DNA from: Flavobacteriales bacterium UBA2619
GTDB lineage: Bacteria > Bacteroidota > Bacteroidia > Flavobacteriales_D > Sanyastnellaceae
NCBI GenBank assembly: GCA_002339135.1
Contig: DDJR01000029.1
Coordinates: forward strand, 1-54,568
DNA length: 54,568 nt
Direction: 5' to 3'
Position numbers and translations under genes: made by a program
Shown here: positions 25,694 to 34,990 of the stretch, one piece after another
How the letters are laid out: each line of letters opens with the position of its first letter
How positions within the stretch are numbered: position 1 is the first letter of the stretch
Notes under the pieces: model-generated
The model's input: the letters and a program-made list of their open reading frames with translations, nothing else
What the model was told of the DNA's origin: nothing
Database searches by the model: none

Positions 25694-25701
25694 CAAATCT
25701 A
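25694..25701 (-). promoter_or_regulatory. Predicted -7 promoter box for the RelA/SpoT gene
   Basis: The minus strand reads TAGATTTG, a perfect TAnnTTTG match, 18 bases from the ATG at 25675. Transcription would start about 7 bases downstream. The box contains the alternative TTG start codon, which argues against using that codon. No convincing TTG is seen at the -33 distance. Confidence 0.45.
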
Positions 25702-25749
25702 CTGAAACCTTCCTTCGTTTATCAGCCTTTCTTGAGGTAATTTCGCGTC

Positions 25750-27033
25750 ATGATTGAAGCAAACAACCCATCCCTTAAATCTTGGTTAGAAATCCCTGTA
25801 AATAGTGATTTCCCCATTCAAAACCTTCCCTTCGGTATTTTCTCAACAAATCAGGTAACTTCCAGAGTAGGCGTTGCGATTGGAGATCAGGTCCTCAATC
25901 TTTCTGCCCTTTATGAAGCTGGATTTCTTCCAACTTCTCCCGACTTGCCATTTGTGGAATCAGATTATTCTTCTTCTACTTTAAATCCCTTGATTCATCA
26001 TGGGAAATCAGCAACTCGTCAGCTGCGTGCTCGTTTAAGTTCATTGCTCCGAGATGATTCTTCGGAGCTGCGTGACGCAAAAAAGATGCATTCTGTATGC
26101 ATGATAAGTCAGCGCTTAGTTACAATGCATATTCCCGTGAATGTTGGGGATTACACAGATTGCTACTCTTCAGAGGATCACGCACGTAACGTAGGAAAAA
26201 TGTTTCGTGATCCTGAAAATGCACTTCTTCCTAACTGGAAACACATGCCAGTTGCTTACCATGGACGCGCTTCATCAATTGTGGTGAGTGGCACTCCGGT
26301 TACACGTCCTCATGGTCAGCTTAAGCCCTCAGAAGAAGAGCCTCCAGTTTATGGTCCTTCCCGACTTCTTGATTTCGAACTTGAAATGGCATTTATTACC
26401 CACCCGGGAAAATCTTTGGGCCAACCAATTTCTACAGATGAAGCTGACGACTTTATCTTCGGTTTGGTTCTATTCAATGATTGGTCTGCGCGTGATATCC
26501 AAAAATGGGAGTACATTCCTCTTGGACCTTTTTTAGGTAAAAATTTCGCCTCCAGCATCTCACCTTGGATTGTCACCCTTGATGCGCTTGAGCCTTACCG
26601 TATTCCTGGTCCGGTTCAGGATCCTCAAGTTTTACCCTATCTTGATTATACAGGAGACTCTAATTATGACATCGATCTAGAAGTAGAAATTGTGACTCCG
26701 AATGGTGATTCTAAAGTCGTTTGCAAATCGAACTTCAAACACATGTATTGGAATATGCGCCAACAACTCGCTCATCATACAGTTAACGGATGCAATATTC
26801 GAGGAGGTGATATGATCGCATCGGGCACCATTTCTGGACCTGAAGAAGGCTCTTTCGGATCCATGCTTGAAATTTCATGGAAAGGCACCAAGCCTGTTTC
26901 TATGCCTGATGGCACAGATCGAAGATTTATTAACGATGGTGATACAGTTACTATGAGAGGCTCTAAAAGATCGGAAAAAGGTGTCTCCATCGGTTTCGGT
27001 GAAGTCTCGGGAAAATTGCTGCCTGCAAATTAA
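25750..27033 (+). CDS. fahA: Fumarylacetoacetase
   Basis: Last step of tyrosine/homogentisate breakdown: hydrolyses fumarylacetoacetate to fumarate and acetoacetate. The 427-residue protein has the N-terminal SH3-like domain (FGIFSTNQ, RVGVAIGD) and the catalytic FAH fold with DYTDCYSSEDHARNVG (metal Asp and catalytic His), YHGRASSIVVSG, the metal-binding DFELEMAFI, NDWSARDIQKWEY, GPFLGKNFA and GDMIASGTISGPEEGSFG. Length is close to the human enzyme (419). No other tyrosine-degradation gene is in the window; it stands alone, divergent from the RelA/SpoT gene. Confidence 0.96.
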   Translation: MIEANNPSLKSWLEIPVNSDFPIQNLPFGIFSTNQVTSRVGVAIGDQVLNLSALYEAGFLPTSPDLPFVESDYSSSTLNPLIHHGKSATRQLRARLSSLLRDDSSELRDAKKMHSVCMISQRLVTMHIPVNVGDYTDCYSSEDHARNVGKMFRDPENALLPNWKHMPVAYHGRASSIVVSGTPVTRPHGQLKPSEEEPPVYGPSRLLDFELEMAFITHPGKSLGQPISTDEADDFIFGLVLFNDWSARDIQKWEYIPLGPFLGKNFASSISPWIVTLDALEPYRIPGPVQDPQVLPYLDYTGDSNYDIDLEVEIVTPNGDSKVVCKSNFKHMYWNMRQQLAHHTVNGCNIRGGDMIASGTISGPEEGSFGSMLEISWKGTKPVSMPDGTDRRFINDGDTVTMRGSKRSEKGVSIGFGEVSGKLLPAN

Positions 27034-27060
27034 CACGCGCATTAACTGAGTCCGCTTTTT

Positions 27061-28152
27061 CTAGTCGATTTGCACTCTGTTGCGCAAGCTGGCAACTACC
27101 CTTTCCGTGGTAAACCCATCCCAAAGCTTGGGCGCTTCGCATGTCTTGGGGTTTTCTATAGCATGAAGTATTGCTGGTAAATCACGTCCCACTAAGTGGT
27201 TGGTTCCCTCGTCAATTGTCAACGGTCTTTCCGTGTTTTCACGTATTGTAATGCACGGTATATTACAAAATGTAGTCTCTTCTTGTATGCCTCCTGAGTC
27301 GGTGACAACGAACTCGGAATTTTTAATGAGTTTTTGAAAATCAAAGTAACCCAAAGGTTCAGTGATTACAACGCCCTCTATTTCTGTGAGTTTATCCCAA
27401 AGCCCAATTGACTCCATATTCATGCGAGACCTTGGATGAATCGGAAATACAACTGTACAATTTTTCACCAACGCCTCCAGCATATTGAGAATAAAGTTCA
27501 CCCCCTCAACGTTGTCTACATTGGAAGGTCGATGCATTGTACACAGGCAGAAGTTTTTGTCGTCCATCTTCAATTCAGAAAGAATTCTGCTGGACTCTAT
27601 TTCATCGCTGTGTTTGACTAAAGTGTCAATCATCGTGTTTCCTACAAAAATTTGAGGATCATCCGACGTAGAAACCAATCCTTCCTCGTGTAGGTTGTCC
27701 ATCCCTGACTTTTCTGTAACAAAATGGAAGTCAGATATTTGATCTATCAAAATTCTGTTTATTTCTTCAGGCATTGCACGGTCTTTGCTGCGAAGTCCAG
27801 ATTCAAGATGGGCGATTAAAACCCCACTTCTATGGGCAGCTAAAGCGCCTGCTAGAGAAGAGTTGACATCTCCTGGCACTAAGACGACATCGGGTTTGAT
27901 GTTTGAAATTAAATCACCTAAATCGACAATCATGTTGCCGAAATGGCTTGTTGCACCTTCACCTCTTAGTGAAAGGAAATGATCAGGTTTTAATTTAAAT
28001 TGTTCGAAAAAAACCCCCGACATTTCCCTGTCATAGTGTTGTCCTGTGTGTACGATTTCAACCTGAAAATCATTCAGTGTTTCCGCAACCTCTTTGAAAC
28101 GCGTTACTTTGATAAAGTTGGGGCGTGTCCCGATTACGATTAACAGTTTCAT
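27061..28152 (-). CDS. wecB: Non-hydrolysing UDP-N-acetylglucosamine 2-epimerase
   Basis: Interconverts UDP-GlcNAc and UDP-ManNAc, supplying ManNAc for surface polysaccharide. It is a GT-B-fold protein of 363 residues: an N-terminal VIGTRPNFIK, HTGQHYDREMSGVFFEQF, HLESGLRS, PEEINR, MHRPSNVD, IHPRSR and the VVTDSGGIQEE stretch with the UDP-binding residues, then the ENTERPLT region. All are typical of WecB. It is the last gene of the minus-strand run from guaB, 7 bases after the MoxR gene, and convergent with fahA. Confidence 0.94.
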   Translation of the reverse strand: MKLLIVIGTRPNFIKVTRFKEVAETLNDFQVEIVHTGQHYDREMSGVFFEQFKLKPDHFLSLRGEGATSHFGNMIVDLGDLISNIKPDVVLVPGDVNSSLAGALAAHRSGVLIAHLESGLRSKDRAMPEEINRILIDQISDFHFVTEKSGMDNLHEEGLVSTSDDPQIFVGNTMIDTLVKHSDEIESSRILSELKMDDKNFCLCTMHRPSNVDNVEGVNFILNMLEALVKNCTVVFPIHPRSRMNMESIGLWDKLTEIEGVVITEPLGYFDFQKLIKNSEFVVTDSGGIQEETTFCNIPCITIRENTERPLTIDEGTNHLVGRDLPAILHAIENPKTCEAPKLWDGFTTERVVASLRNRVQID

Positions 28153-28159
28153 TGTGCGG

Positions 28160-29113
28160 TTATGTCAATTCAGAAATAAGCTGGCTCACAGTGATCCCAT
28201 CTGCTTCAGCTTTGTAATTTGTTACAATTCTGTGCCTTAAAATTGGCAGTGCAACGGCTTTTACATCTTCGATGTCTGGGCTGTACTTGCCTTCAAGTGC
28301 CGCATGAACTTTAGCTCCGATGATCAAGAATTGAGAGGCACGTGGCCCAGCCCCCCAACTTACATACTTGTTGACGTCTTGTGTTGCTTTTTCTCTACCA
28401 GGTCGAGTCTTACACGCGAGGTTGACAGCGTAGTTTAAAACGTTCTCTGCAACGGGCATACGACGTATTAGACGTTGATAGTTTAAGATCTCATCACCTG
28501 ACATGATGGGTGAAATTTTTTCGCTTGCGTTTCCAGTTGTTTGTTTTACGACATTGAGTTCTTCTTCGAATGTGGGATAATCCACCCAAGTATTGAACAT
28601 GAATCGATCTAACTGTGCTTCTGGAAGGGGGTAGGTGCCTTCCTGTTCAATTGGGTTTTGTGTTGCCAAAACGAAAAACGGAGCCGGTAAATCATAGCCT
28701 TTTCCATTGACAGTCACGGATTTTTCTTGCATGGCTTCTAGCAATGCAGCTTGAGTTTTAGGAGGAGTACGGTTTATTTCATCAGCCAAAACGATATTCG
28801 CAAACAATGGACCCTTGATGAACTCAAACTTTCTGGCATCATTTAGGATTTCTGATCCAGTGATGTCGGATGGCATTAAGTCTGGAGTGAATTGAATTCG
28901 ATTAAAGGACAGCCCCAAAGCTTGGGCAACTGTATTTACCAGAAGAGTTTTAGCGAGTCCTGGAACCCCTACAAGAAGGCAGTGGCCGCCAGCAAGAACT
29001 GCCATTGTTACTTCGCGAACTACTTGTGTTTGTCCTATAATAACCTTCGAAACCTCATTGGTTAGTTTCGTGTGGTTTTCCCTAAGTTGATCTAGAGCTT
29101 CTTTGTCGTTCAT
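28160..29113 (-). CDS. MoxR-family AAA+ ATPase
   Basis: A 317-residue AAA+ chaperone-like ATPase. Walker A is GVPGLAKT near residue 54, Walker B LADEINRTPPKTQAALLEAMQE near 110-131 with the second Glu, sensor 1 ATQNPIEQEGTYPLPEAQLDRF and the arginine-finger region after it; the C-terminal lid has the SWGAGPRASQ motif characteristic of MoxR proteins. The family usually acts with von Willebrand A-domain proteins to mature enzymes or envelope complexes; no such partner gene is in the window. It follows the SurA-like gene by 30 bases. Confidence 0.94.
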   Translation of the reverse strand: MNDKEALDQLRENHTKLTNEVSKVIIGQTQVVREVTMAVLAGGHCLLVGVPGLAKTLLVNTVAQALGLSFNRIQFTPDLMPSDITGSEILNDARKFEFIKGPLFANIVLADEINRTPPKTQAALLEAMQEKSVTVNGKGYDLPAPFFVLATQNPIEQEGTYPLPEAQLDRFMFNTWVDYPTFEEELNVVKQTTGNASEKISPIMSGDEILNYQRLIRRMPVAENVLNYAVNLACKTRPGREKATQDVNKYVSWGAGPRASQFLIIGAKVHAALEGKYSPDIEDVKAVALPILRHRIVTNYKAEADGITVSQLISELT

Positions 29114-29143
29114 GTTATGTAATTCAGAAATAATATTGAAAAC

Positions 29144-30514
29144 TTACTTGATCCAATTCATGTTGAAGAGGCAGTCTTCGAAGGTTGAGGTAATTCGAAT
29201 GTACGTATCCGAGATGTGGTCTTCGATCCACTCATTCATAGCCTTTGTTCGGATGTTGTTTTCTACCTGAGATTGAAAAAGGGCGTAGTCATCTTTTGGA
29301 TTGGCTCTGTGTGCAGAACTTCTTCCATCGAGCTTAAGGATGGTCCAGTACCCATTTTTATCATCATCAATTAATTGGACGGGTATGCTCACCTCTCCAA
29401 CATCTAAAGGTTCTAGAAGGAAGTAGATGTTGGGGTCCAATTCGTCCACACCAAACATGACGCCACCATCTCTCGCATTAACGACTTGGCCTCTTGAGTT
29501 TTTAGAATTCGTCCTTGTCGAATTGGACAAAACAGCCAAGTCGAAGGAGATGTCACCAGATTCAAGTGAGATGTGAATGGAATCTATTTTTGACTTTAAA
29601 TTCTCCAATGCCAGGACATCGACCTTGGGTTTCATCAGAACATGACAAGCACTAAACTGCTCTCCACGTTTGTCAGTCACTCTCAAGAAATGATATCCAA
29701 AATCGGTTTCAAAGACATTGGAATATCCATTGACAGGCGTGTCAAACGCTGCGGCCTCAAACTCTGCAACAAAAGCGCCACGGCTGATGTTCTCGTAACA
29801 ACCTCCCTTGTACTTAGATCCTGGATCTTCGGAGTATCTTGTTGCAGCAAGTGTCATCGAGAGTTTGCCTGAGGCTACAAGGTTTCTGATTGAATCGAGA
29901 GTTGTTCTTACTGCTTGTTTTTGTGTTTCAGAAATTTCAGGTTGCAGTACGATTTCGCTGTAGTTTATTTCTTCAGGGATCAGCGGAAGTGAGTCCGGAG
30001 GTGTGTTCTCAAAGTATTCAATAACTTCTGCAGGTGTTACACGTACATCCTGTGAGATTGATTGCTGCATGGATTGGGCTAACAGCTGTTCTTTTATGGG
30101 GTCACTAAAATCAGCTTTCCACTCAGAAACAGTTTTCCCATATTCTGCTTCAAACGCTTCAACGGATCCCAGCATCTGAACGTAGTATGCAAGTCGCCGA
30201 TCAATCTCATCCATGATTTGGCCATCTGTCACTTCTAAACTGTCAATTTTCGCATTGTGAAGTAAAAGTTTTTCAAAAAGGAGCTCTTCAATGAATTTGC
30301 ATCGATCATTTCCATCTGACGTTCCACCCTGAAGTCTCTCTTGAAGCGCGCGATCTTCAATTGAGCTGTTGAGGATGATTTCATCACCCACGACAGCAAT
30401 GACTCCATCGATTAATTGAAATTTTTCACTGAAGTCTTGAGAATTTTCAGTTTGTGAAAAAGTCACAACTGACGATGTTAGAAAAAGTGCAAATAAAAGA
30501 GAGATTCTTAGCAT
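29144..30514 (-). CDS. SurA-like periplasmic peptidyl-prolyl isomerase
   Basis: 456 residues with a signal peptide (about 1-20, ending VVTFSQ). The N-terminal SurA-type chaperone domain contains IDGVIAVVGDEIILNSS and FIEELLFEKLLLHNAKID. A parvulin domain follows at about 180-270 (YSEIVLQPE, LAATRYSEDPGSKYKGGCYE, FETDFGYHFLRV) and a second, weaker rotamase-like region at about 280-375 (FSACHVLMKPK ... FDLAVLSNS). Family role: folding of outer-membrane proteins in the periplasm. It is third in a block of three such genes after guaB. Confidence 0.9.
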   Translation of the reverse strand: MLRISLLFALFLTSSVVTFSQTENSQDFSEKFQLIDGVIAVVGDEIILNSSIEDRALQERLQGGTSDGNDRCKFIEELLFEKLLLHNAKIDSLEVTDGQIMDEIDRRLAYYVQMLGSVEAFEAEYGKTVSEWKADFSDPIKEQLLAQSMQQSISQDVRVTPAEVIEYFENTPPDSLPLIPEEINYSEIVLQPEISETQKQAVRTTLDSIRNLVASGKLSMTLAATRYSEDPGSKYKGGCYENISRGAFVAEFEAAAFDTPVNGYSNVFETDFGYHFLRVTDKRGEQFSACHVLMKPKVDVLALENLKSKIDSIHISLESGDISFDLAVLSNSTRTNSKNSRGQVVNARDGGVMFGVDELDPNIYFLLEPLDVGEVSIPVQLIDDDKNGYWTILKLDGRSSAHRANPKDDYALFQSQVENNIRTKAMNEWIEDHISDTYIRITSTFEDCLFNMNWIK

Positions 30515-30538
30515 GACTGCTAAGTTAAACTGCTTGGT

Positions 30539-31408
30539 TTAATTAAGTATACTATCTCGACGAATTTCTCCATTTGCCCAAGCATCTCTCACAAGATCAT
30601 CTCTTAAATCTTCTAAAATGGTTCGTCTGCGTTCTTGAACAATCAAGTAATTAATTCGATCTCGAGCAATCGAAATTGGAGAGGATAGGTCTTTTAATCG
30701 GTGTTCTAAAATGCGAAGCAAATACCTTGAGTCACCCTCTGTGAACTCAATGAGCCTCCTGTCTTTTAATTGGTCCTCTATGCGGTACACTTGCATGGGT
30801 ACTGTTTCTAACACATCACTTAAAAACCACCAATACTCAACGTCTAATGCAAAATGAGCTCCTCTCTCTATGGACCATTGTTCTAATTTAGGAACGCTTA
30901 TGGAGTCTGCTGCTGTAAGCCAAGCACGTGCAGAGTCAAGCATTTCTTCTTGTTCGTTAATCTCAAGAAAAACAGCTCTTAAGACGTGCTCCTTAAGTTG
31001 GAACAGTTCTGGGTAATCCGAGTGAAATTTTTCAATTTCTTCATCCAACACCAGAGTATCTACTCTAGAAGCTACAAACTCTCTCTCAAATTGCGTGACA
31101 AGCAGGGCATTTCTGTACGCAGCGATTGAAGCTTCAAAAACTGAGGAGAACTCGTTGATGTTTTTCTCAGCTTGAGCTAGCAAAACGTTTTTCCTAACCC
31201 AACCTTCCACAATGCGTTCGCTTAAGAGTGTACTGTCCTCCATCGACAATTCATTCGGAATCCGTGAACTTAGACTGTCCAGCAACAGATGTTTTCCGAA
31301 TGCTGAAACAACGATTTGAGGCTTTGTTTTTTCATCACCTAAAACACTGCAAGCGTTAAGAGAAATGAGTGCAATGAATAAAATACAGCTCTCTCTACTT
31401 GTCTTCAT
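30539..31408 (-). CDS. Predicted lipoprotein, SurA-N-like without a clear PPIase domain
   Basis: 289 residues beginning with a lipoprotein signal: hydrophobic segment and lipobox LNAC with the lipid Cys at residue 20. The mature part is helical (SERIVEGWVRKNVLLAQAEKN, then YRNALLVTQFEREFVAS), as in the N-terminal chaperone part of SurA/PpiD-like proteins, and a long C-terminal region shows no clear parvulin active-site pattern. Lying between a double-parvulin protein and a SurA-like protein, with gaps of 7 and 24 bases, it is probably a partner chaperone for outer-membrane protein folding; that is inference. Confidence 0.78.
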   Translation of the reverse strand: MKTSRESCILFIALISLNACSVLGDEKTKPQIVVSAFGKHLLLDSLSSRIPNELSMEDSTLLSERIVEGWVRKNVLLAQAEKNINEFSSVFEASIAAYRNALLVTQFEREFVASRVDTLVLDEEIEKFHSDYPELFQLKEHVLRAVFLEINEQEEMLDSARAWLTAADSISVPKLEQWSIERGAHFALDVEYWWFLSDVLETVPMQVYRIEDQLKDRRLIEFTEGDSRYLLRILEHRLKDLSSPISIARDRINYLIVQERRRTILEDLRDDLVRDAWANGEIRRDSILN

Positions 31409-31415
31409 CTTAATC

Positions 31416-33443
31416 TTAATCGATTAGTTCGTACAACACTTCTTTGTGAATGAAAACAGGGTATTCGTTTCTTAATCGCAATATCCACTCTTTTTCAAGG
31501 GAGTCTTGGTAGCTTGCGATGACTTGTCCACGTGACTCTTCAAGTGTTTTTCGCATGGGCTCTATCATCTCTCTGACATCGATAAGTATGACCCCATTGT
31601 CTCCAATGTTTAACGTCATGAATGAGGGTGATTTGGTGTCGATGGTCAGTGTGTTGTTTGCAATTGATGAAAAAACAGAGTCAGCCCAGTTGTTGTCTCC
31701 CAAAGAAAACAGGCCATCTTCCATTTTGAGTGCCAAAGGCCTGTCAGCGATAAGTTCACGCCTTAACTCAGCCATGTCACTTCCTTTTTTTAATGCTTTC
31801 TTCACGGTCTTCGAGATCCCCTCATCCTCGCATGTGTAGATGCCTAATTTCAATCGTTCTTCCCACATGAATAGGTCGTTATTTTCCTCATGGTACTTTT
31901 CAAGCCCAATTGTGTCCCTCACAGCCTTTGACCAAACTAGTTCATCTGTTAATTCAAACAAGAGAATGCCATCGTGGTACTCTTCGATCAACATTCGAAA
32001 TTCGTTGTGTTTATACTCGAGTCTAGAATCTTCGAAAGCCAACAACTCTTGCTCAATCATCGCGTCGATCAATTTTTCAAGTCTTTCTGTCGGAGAACTA
32101 GCAAGCCCTTTTGCTTTTTGAGATTTTGTGAAGGCAATAAAATCTGAAACGGTTGTGTTGTTTTTCTGTATTGAAAATAAAACTCTACCAAGTTCAGATT
32201 TCTTCACGTTTTCAATGGGATGACCCTGATAGAAGACACTGTCTATTCCTCTAACAACTGATTCTAGATTGCTCACTCGCTTGGTGTCTAATGTAAACCC
32301 GTATTCTTTTTTAAGTTTATTCAGGAATGATGAACGCGTAACATCAGCTCTTGTATCTCTGCTTACTTTTTTTCTCAATTGGCGTTCAACATCGTCAAAA
32401 GTCTCAAGAGGTTTGTAGCCCACCCTCTTGATGATGTGCCAGCCATAATTCGTTAAAAAGGGCTCACTTAGCTCCCCGTTTTTCTGCAAATTGAACGATG
32501 CGTTTTCAAACACTTCAACCATTTTCCCAGTTCCAAACCAAGGCAGAACACCTCCTTTGCTAGCTGTTGTGGCGTCATCACTGTATTTTAGAGCCAGCGA
32601 TTCAAACTTCTCTCCTTTCTTAAGAAATTCTGCGACTGCGTCTATGGTTGTTTTTGCACTTTGTACGAGTGCTTTTTTAGATGCGTCGGCTACTCTGATC
32701 ATAATATGTGCCACTTGTATCTCACCTCTTGCTTCTCTTCGGCCATCCACTTTTAAGAAGTGGTAGCCATATTTAGTTCGTACAATTTCACTTAGTTCTC
32801 CAACTTCAGTATTGTATGCTGCCTCCTCAAACGAATAGACCATTTGGAATGCGGTAAACCAGCCCAAATCGCCATCATTCTCAGCGACTGATGGATCATC
32901 ACTTCCGCCTTTGCTTTTTGCAACAGTTGTAAAGTTTCCCCCAGCTTTTACCTGATTTCGCAATTCTGATATTCTGTTCCATGCACGGAGTGTGTCTGAA
33001 GGTAGAGCATCGGGTTTGATACTAACGAGAATGTGTCTTGCATGAATTTCCTCTTGTTTTCTGTTGTGTGCTTCAAGCACCAATTCGTCGAGAAGTTCCA
33101 TATCTACCAAGTAGGGTCTTGTGAGTTGTTTACGGTAGCCTGCAAGTTCTTTTGTAAACTCTGCAACGGTGTCCATACCTAGTGCTTCAGCCGCCATGAC
33201 TTTCAGCTTAAATTTAACAAACAACTCCATGTATTCATCCAATGCCTCAGAGGTGACAACACTGTCACGGTTGTTTTTGCTATAGATGTATTTAAAGTCT
33301 GCAAGGTTCACAGTCTCTTCGCCAACTGTTAGTACCGTAGCGTTTTTAGAAGTTTTCACTTCTTGATTCTGGGCTGAAACGCTAATGTTTATGCCAAAAA
33401 CTGCGAGCCCAAAAAGGACAATAATTCGATTCATCATTTTCAT
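31416..33443 (-). CDS. Periplasmic peptidyl-prolyl isomerase with two parvulin domains
   Basis: 675 residues with a signal peptide (cleaved near SVSAQ, residue 25). An N-terminal helical domain is followed by two parvulin domains: about 133-235 (HARHILVSIKP, GGSDDPSVAENDGDLGWF, TKYGYHFLKVDGRR) and about 238-340 (VAHIMIRVAD, YSDDATTASKGGVLPWFG, TNYGWHIIKRVG). The C-terminal 330 residues are chaperone-like and end without a membrane segment. The start lies 1 base after the guaB stop, so it is translated with guaB. Confidence 0.92.
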   Translation of the reverse strand: MKMMNRIIVLFGLAVFGINISVSAQNQEVKTSKNATVLTVGEETVNLADFKYIYSKNNRDSVVTSEALDEYMELFVKFKLKVMAAEALGMDTVAEFTKELAGYRKQLTRPYLVDMELLDELVLEAHNRKQEEIHARHILVSIKPDALPSDTLRAWNRISELRNQVKAGGNFTTVAKSKGGSDDPSVAENDGDLGWFTAFQMVYSFEEAAYNTEVGELSEIVRTKYGYHFLKVDGRREARGEIQVAHIMIRVADASKKALVQSAKTTIDAVAEFLKKGEKFESLALKYSDDATTASKGGVLPWFGTGKMVEVFENASFNLQKNGELSEPFLTNYGWHIIKRVGYKPLETFDDVERQLRKKVSRDTRADVTRSSFLNKLKKEYGFTLDTKRVSNLESVVRGIDSVFYQGHPIENVKKSELGRVLFSIQKNNTTVSDFIAFTKSQKAKGLASSPTERLEKLIDAMIEQELLAFEDSRLEYKHNEFRMLIEEYHDGILLFELTDELVWSKAVRDTIGLEKYHEENNDLFMWEERLKLGIYTCEDEGISKTVKKALKKGSDMAELRRELIADRPLALKMEDGLFSLGDNNWADSVFSSIANNTLTIDTKSPSFMTLNIGDNGVILIDVREMIEPMRKTLEESRGQVIASYQDSLEKEWILRLRNEYPVFIHKEVLYELID

Positions 33444-33444
33444 T

Positions 33445-34920
33445 TTATCTTATACTATAGTTGGGAGCTTCTCTTGAGATCATGACATCATGAGGATGGC
33501 TCTCCTTCATACTTGCATTTGTAATTCGAATGAATTGTGTGTCAGATTTCAATGCAGATAAATCTTTAGCACCACAATATCCAAGTCCAGCTCTTAATCC
33601 GCCTACCACCTGATACATCACATCTTGAACAGACCCTTTGTAGGGCACTCTGCCGCTAATTCCTTCAGGGACGAGTTTTTTCACATCGTCTTCAGCATCT
33701 TGGAAATACCTGTCTTTTGAACCTTTTTCCATTGCCTCAATTGACCCCATGCCTCTGTACCCTTTAAACCTTCGACCTTCATACATGAATGTAGCGCCTG
33801 GGCTTTCGCCGGTACCTGCGAGCATGGACCCAACCATCACGGTGTCTCCACCGCCCGCTAAAGCTTTGACAATATCGCCAGTATATCTGACACCTCCGTC
33901 AGCTATAATGGGTACTCCGGTACCTTCTAGAGCATCAGCCACATTCATGATTGCAGATAGTTGAGGAACACCTACACCCGCTATAATCCTTGTCGTGCAG
34001 ATGGAACCTGGTCCAACACCCACTTTTACAGCGTCAGCTCCAGCTTCTACTAGAGCAAGTGCTGCTGCTCCTGTGGCGATGTTTCCACAGACAACCTCTA
34101 AATCGGAGAATTTTTCTTTCACTTTCCTCACTACATCAATCACACCTTTGCTGTGCCCATGAGCTGTGTCAATGATAATAGCATCAACATTTGACTGAAC
34201 AAGTGCTGAAATCCGCTCCATGGTGTCCGAAGTAACACCCACGGCGGCAGCTACTCGAAGCCTTCCAAATCGATCTTTACAAGAATTAGGAAACTCAGTA
34301 AGTTTAATAATATCTCTATAGGTGATTAAACCAATCAGTTTTTGATCAGTGTTAACGACGGGAAGCTTTTCAATCTTGTGCTCGCGTAGAATTTCAGCGG
34401 CCTTGTCAAAGTCGGCACCGTTACTCGTTACAATTAAGTTCTCACTCGTCATCACCTCTGAAATAGGTCGTGTTGAACTGTTCTCAAATCTCAAATCTCT
34501 GTTGGTGACAATGCCTAGAAGAATATTGTCAGAATCAACAACTGGGATTCCTCCAATTCTTCGCTCACGCATTATTTTTAGAGCATCTTGAACTGTGGCA
34601 TCACGGTTGAGCGTAATGGGGTCTTGAATCATGCCGTTTTCAGAACGCTTCACTTTCAAGACTTCAGCGGCTTGTTGAGAGATGCTCATGTTTTTATGAA
34701 TCACCCCGATCCCACCTTCTCTTGCAATAGCGATGGCCATTGCGCTTTCAGTTACGGTGTCCATAGCCGCTGAAATAATGGGGACATTGAGCTTGATATT
34801 CCTAGTAAAATGTGTTTTTAACTGAGTGTCACGAGGGAGGACTTCTGAGTAGGCCGGGACAAGAAGTACATCATCGTATGTTAACCCTTCTCCAAAAAAC
34901 TTCGAATCTTTAATAGGCAT
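33445..34920 (-). CDS. guaB: Inosine-5'-monophosphate dehydrogenase
   Basis: Oxidises IMP to XMP, the rate-limiting step to GMP. The 491-residue TIM barrel has FGEGLTYDDVLLVPAYSEV near the start, two CBS domains inserted at about 95-215 (DPITLNRDATVQDAL; ENLIVTSNG), the GVGPGSICTTRIIAGVG loop with the catalytic Cys, ADGGVRYTGDIVKALAGGGD and the YRGMGSIEAM flap. All key motifs are intact. It has a promoter-like box just upstream and heads a run of envelope-folding genes. Confidence 0.97.
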   Translation of the reverse strand: MPIKDSKFFGEGLTYDDVLLVPAYSEVLPRDTQLKTHFTRNIKLNVPIISAAMDTVTESAMAIAIAREGGIGVIHKNMSISQQAAEVLKVKRSENGMIQDPITLNRDATVQDALKIMRERRIGGIPVVDSDNILLGIVTNRDLRFENSSTRPISEVMTSENLIVTSNGADFDKAAEILREHKIEKLPVVNTDQKLIGLITYRDIIKLTEFPNSCKDRFGRLRVAAAVGVTSDTMERISALVQSNVDAIIIDTAHGHSKGVIDVVRKVKEKFSDLEVVCGNIATGAAALALVEAGADAVKVGVGPGSICTTRIIAGVGVPQLSAIMNVADALEGTGVPIIADGGVRYTGDIVKALAGGGDTVMVGSMLAGTGESPGATFMYEGRRFKGYRGMGSIEAMEKGSKDRYFQDAEDDVKKLVPEGISGRVPYKGSVQDVMYQVVGGLRAGLGYCGAKDLSALKSDTQFIRITNASMKESHPHDVMISREAPNYSIR

Positions 34921-34977
34921 ACTTCAATAATTGAATCGTTTTACTCGCTGTCCAACACGTTCGGATAACGATTCGTG

Positions 34978-34985
34978 CAAATGTA
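34978..34985 (-). promoter_or_regulatory. Predicted -7 promoter box for guaB
   Basis: The 70-base gap before guaB carries, on the minus strand, TACATTTG, a perfect TAnnTTTG box followed by C as in the boxes before glyA and the Fur-family gene. The start site would leave a leader of about 50 bases. The -33 element is weak (TTC, 16 bases upstream). Confidence 0.42.
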
Positions 34986-34990
34986 CTTAT

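Noticed and set aside
25750..27033. fahA as a recently acquired gene
   Set aside because: It stands alone and reads somewhat rich in C-ending and CTT codons, but I could not show a composition break, repeats or mobile-element traces around it.
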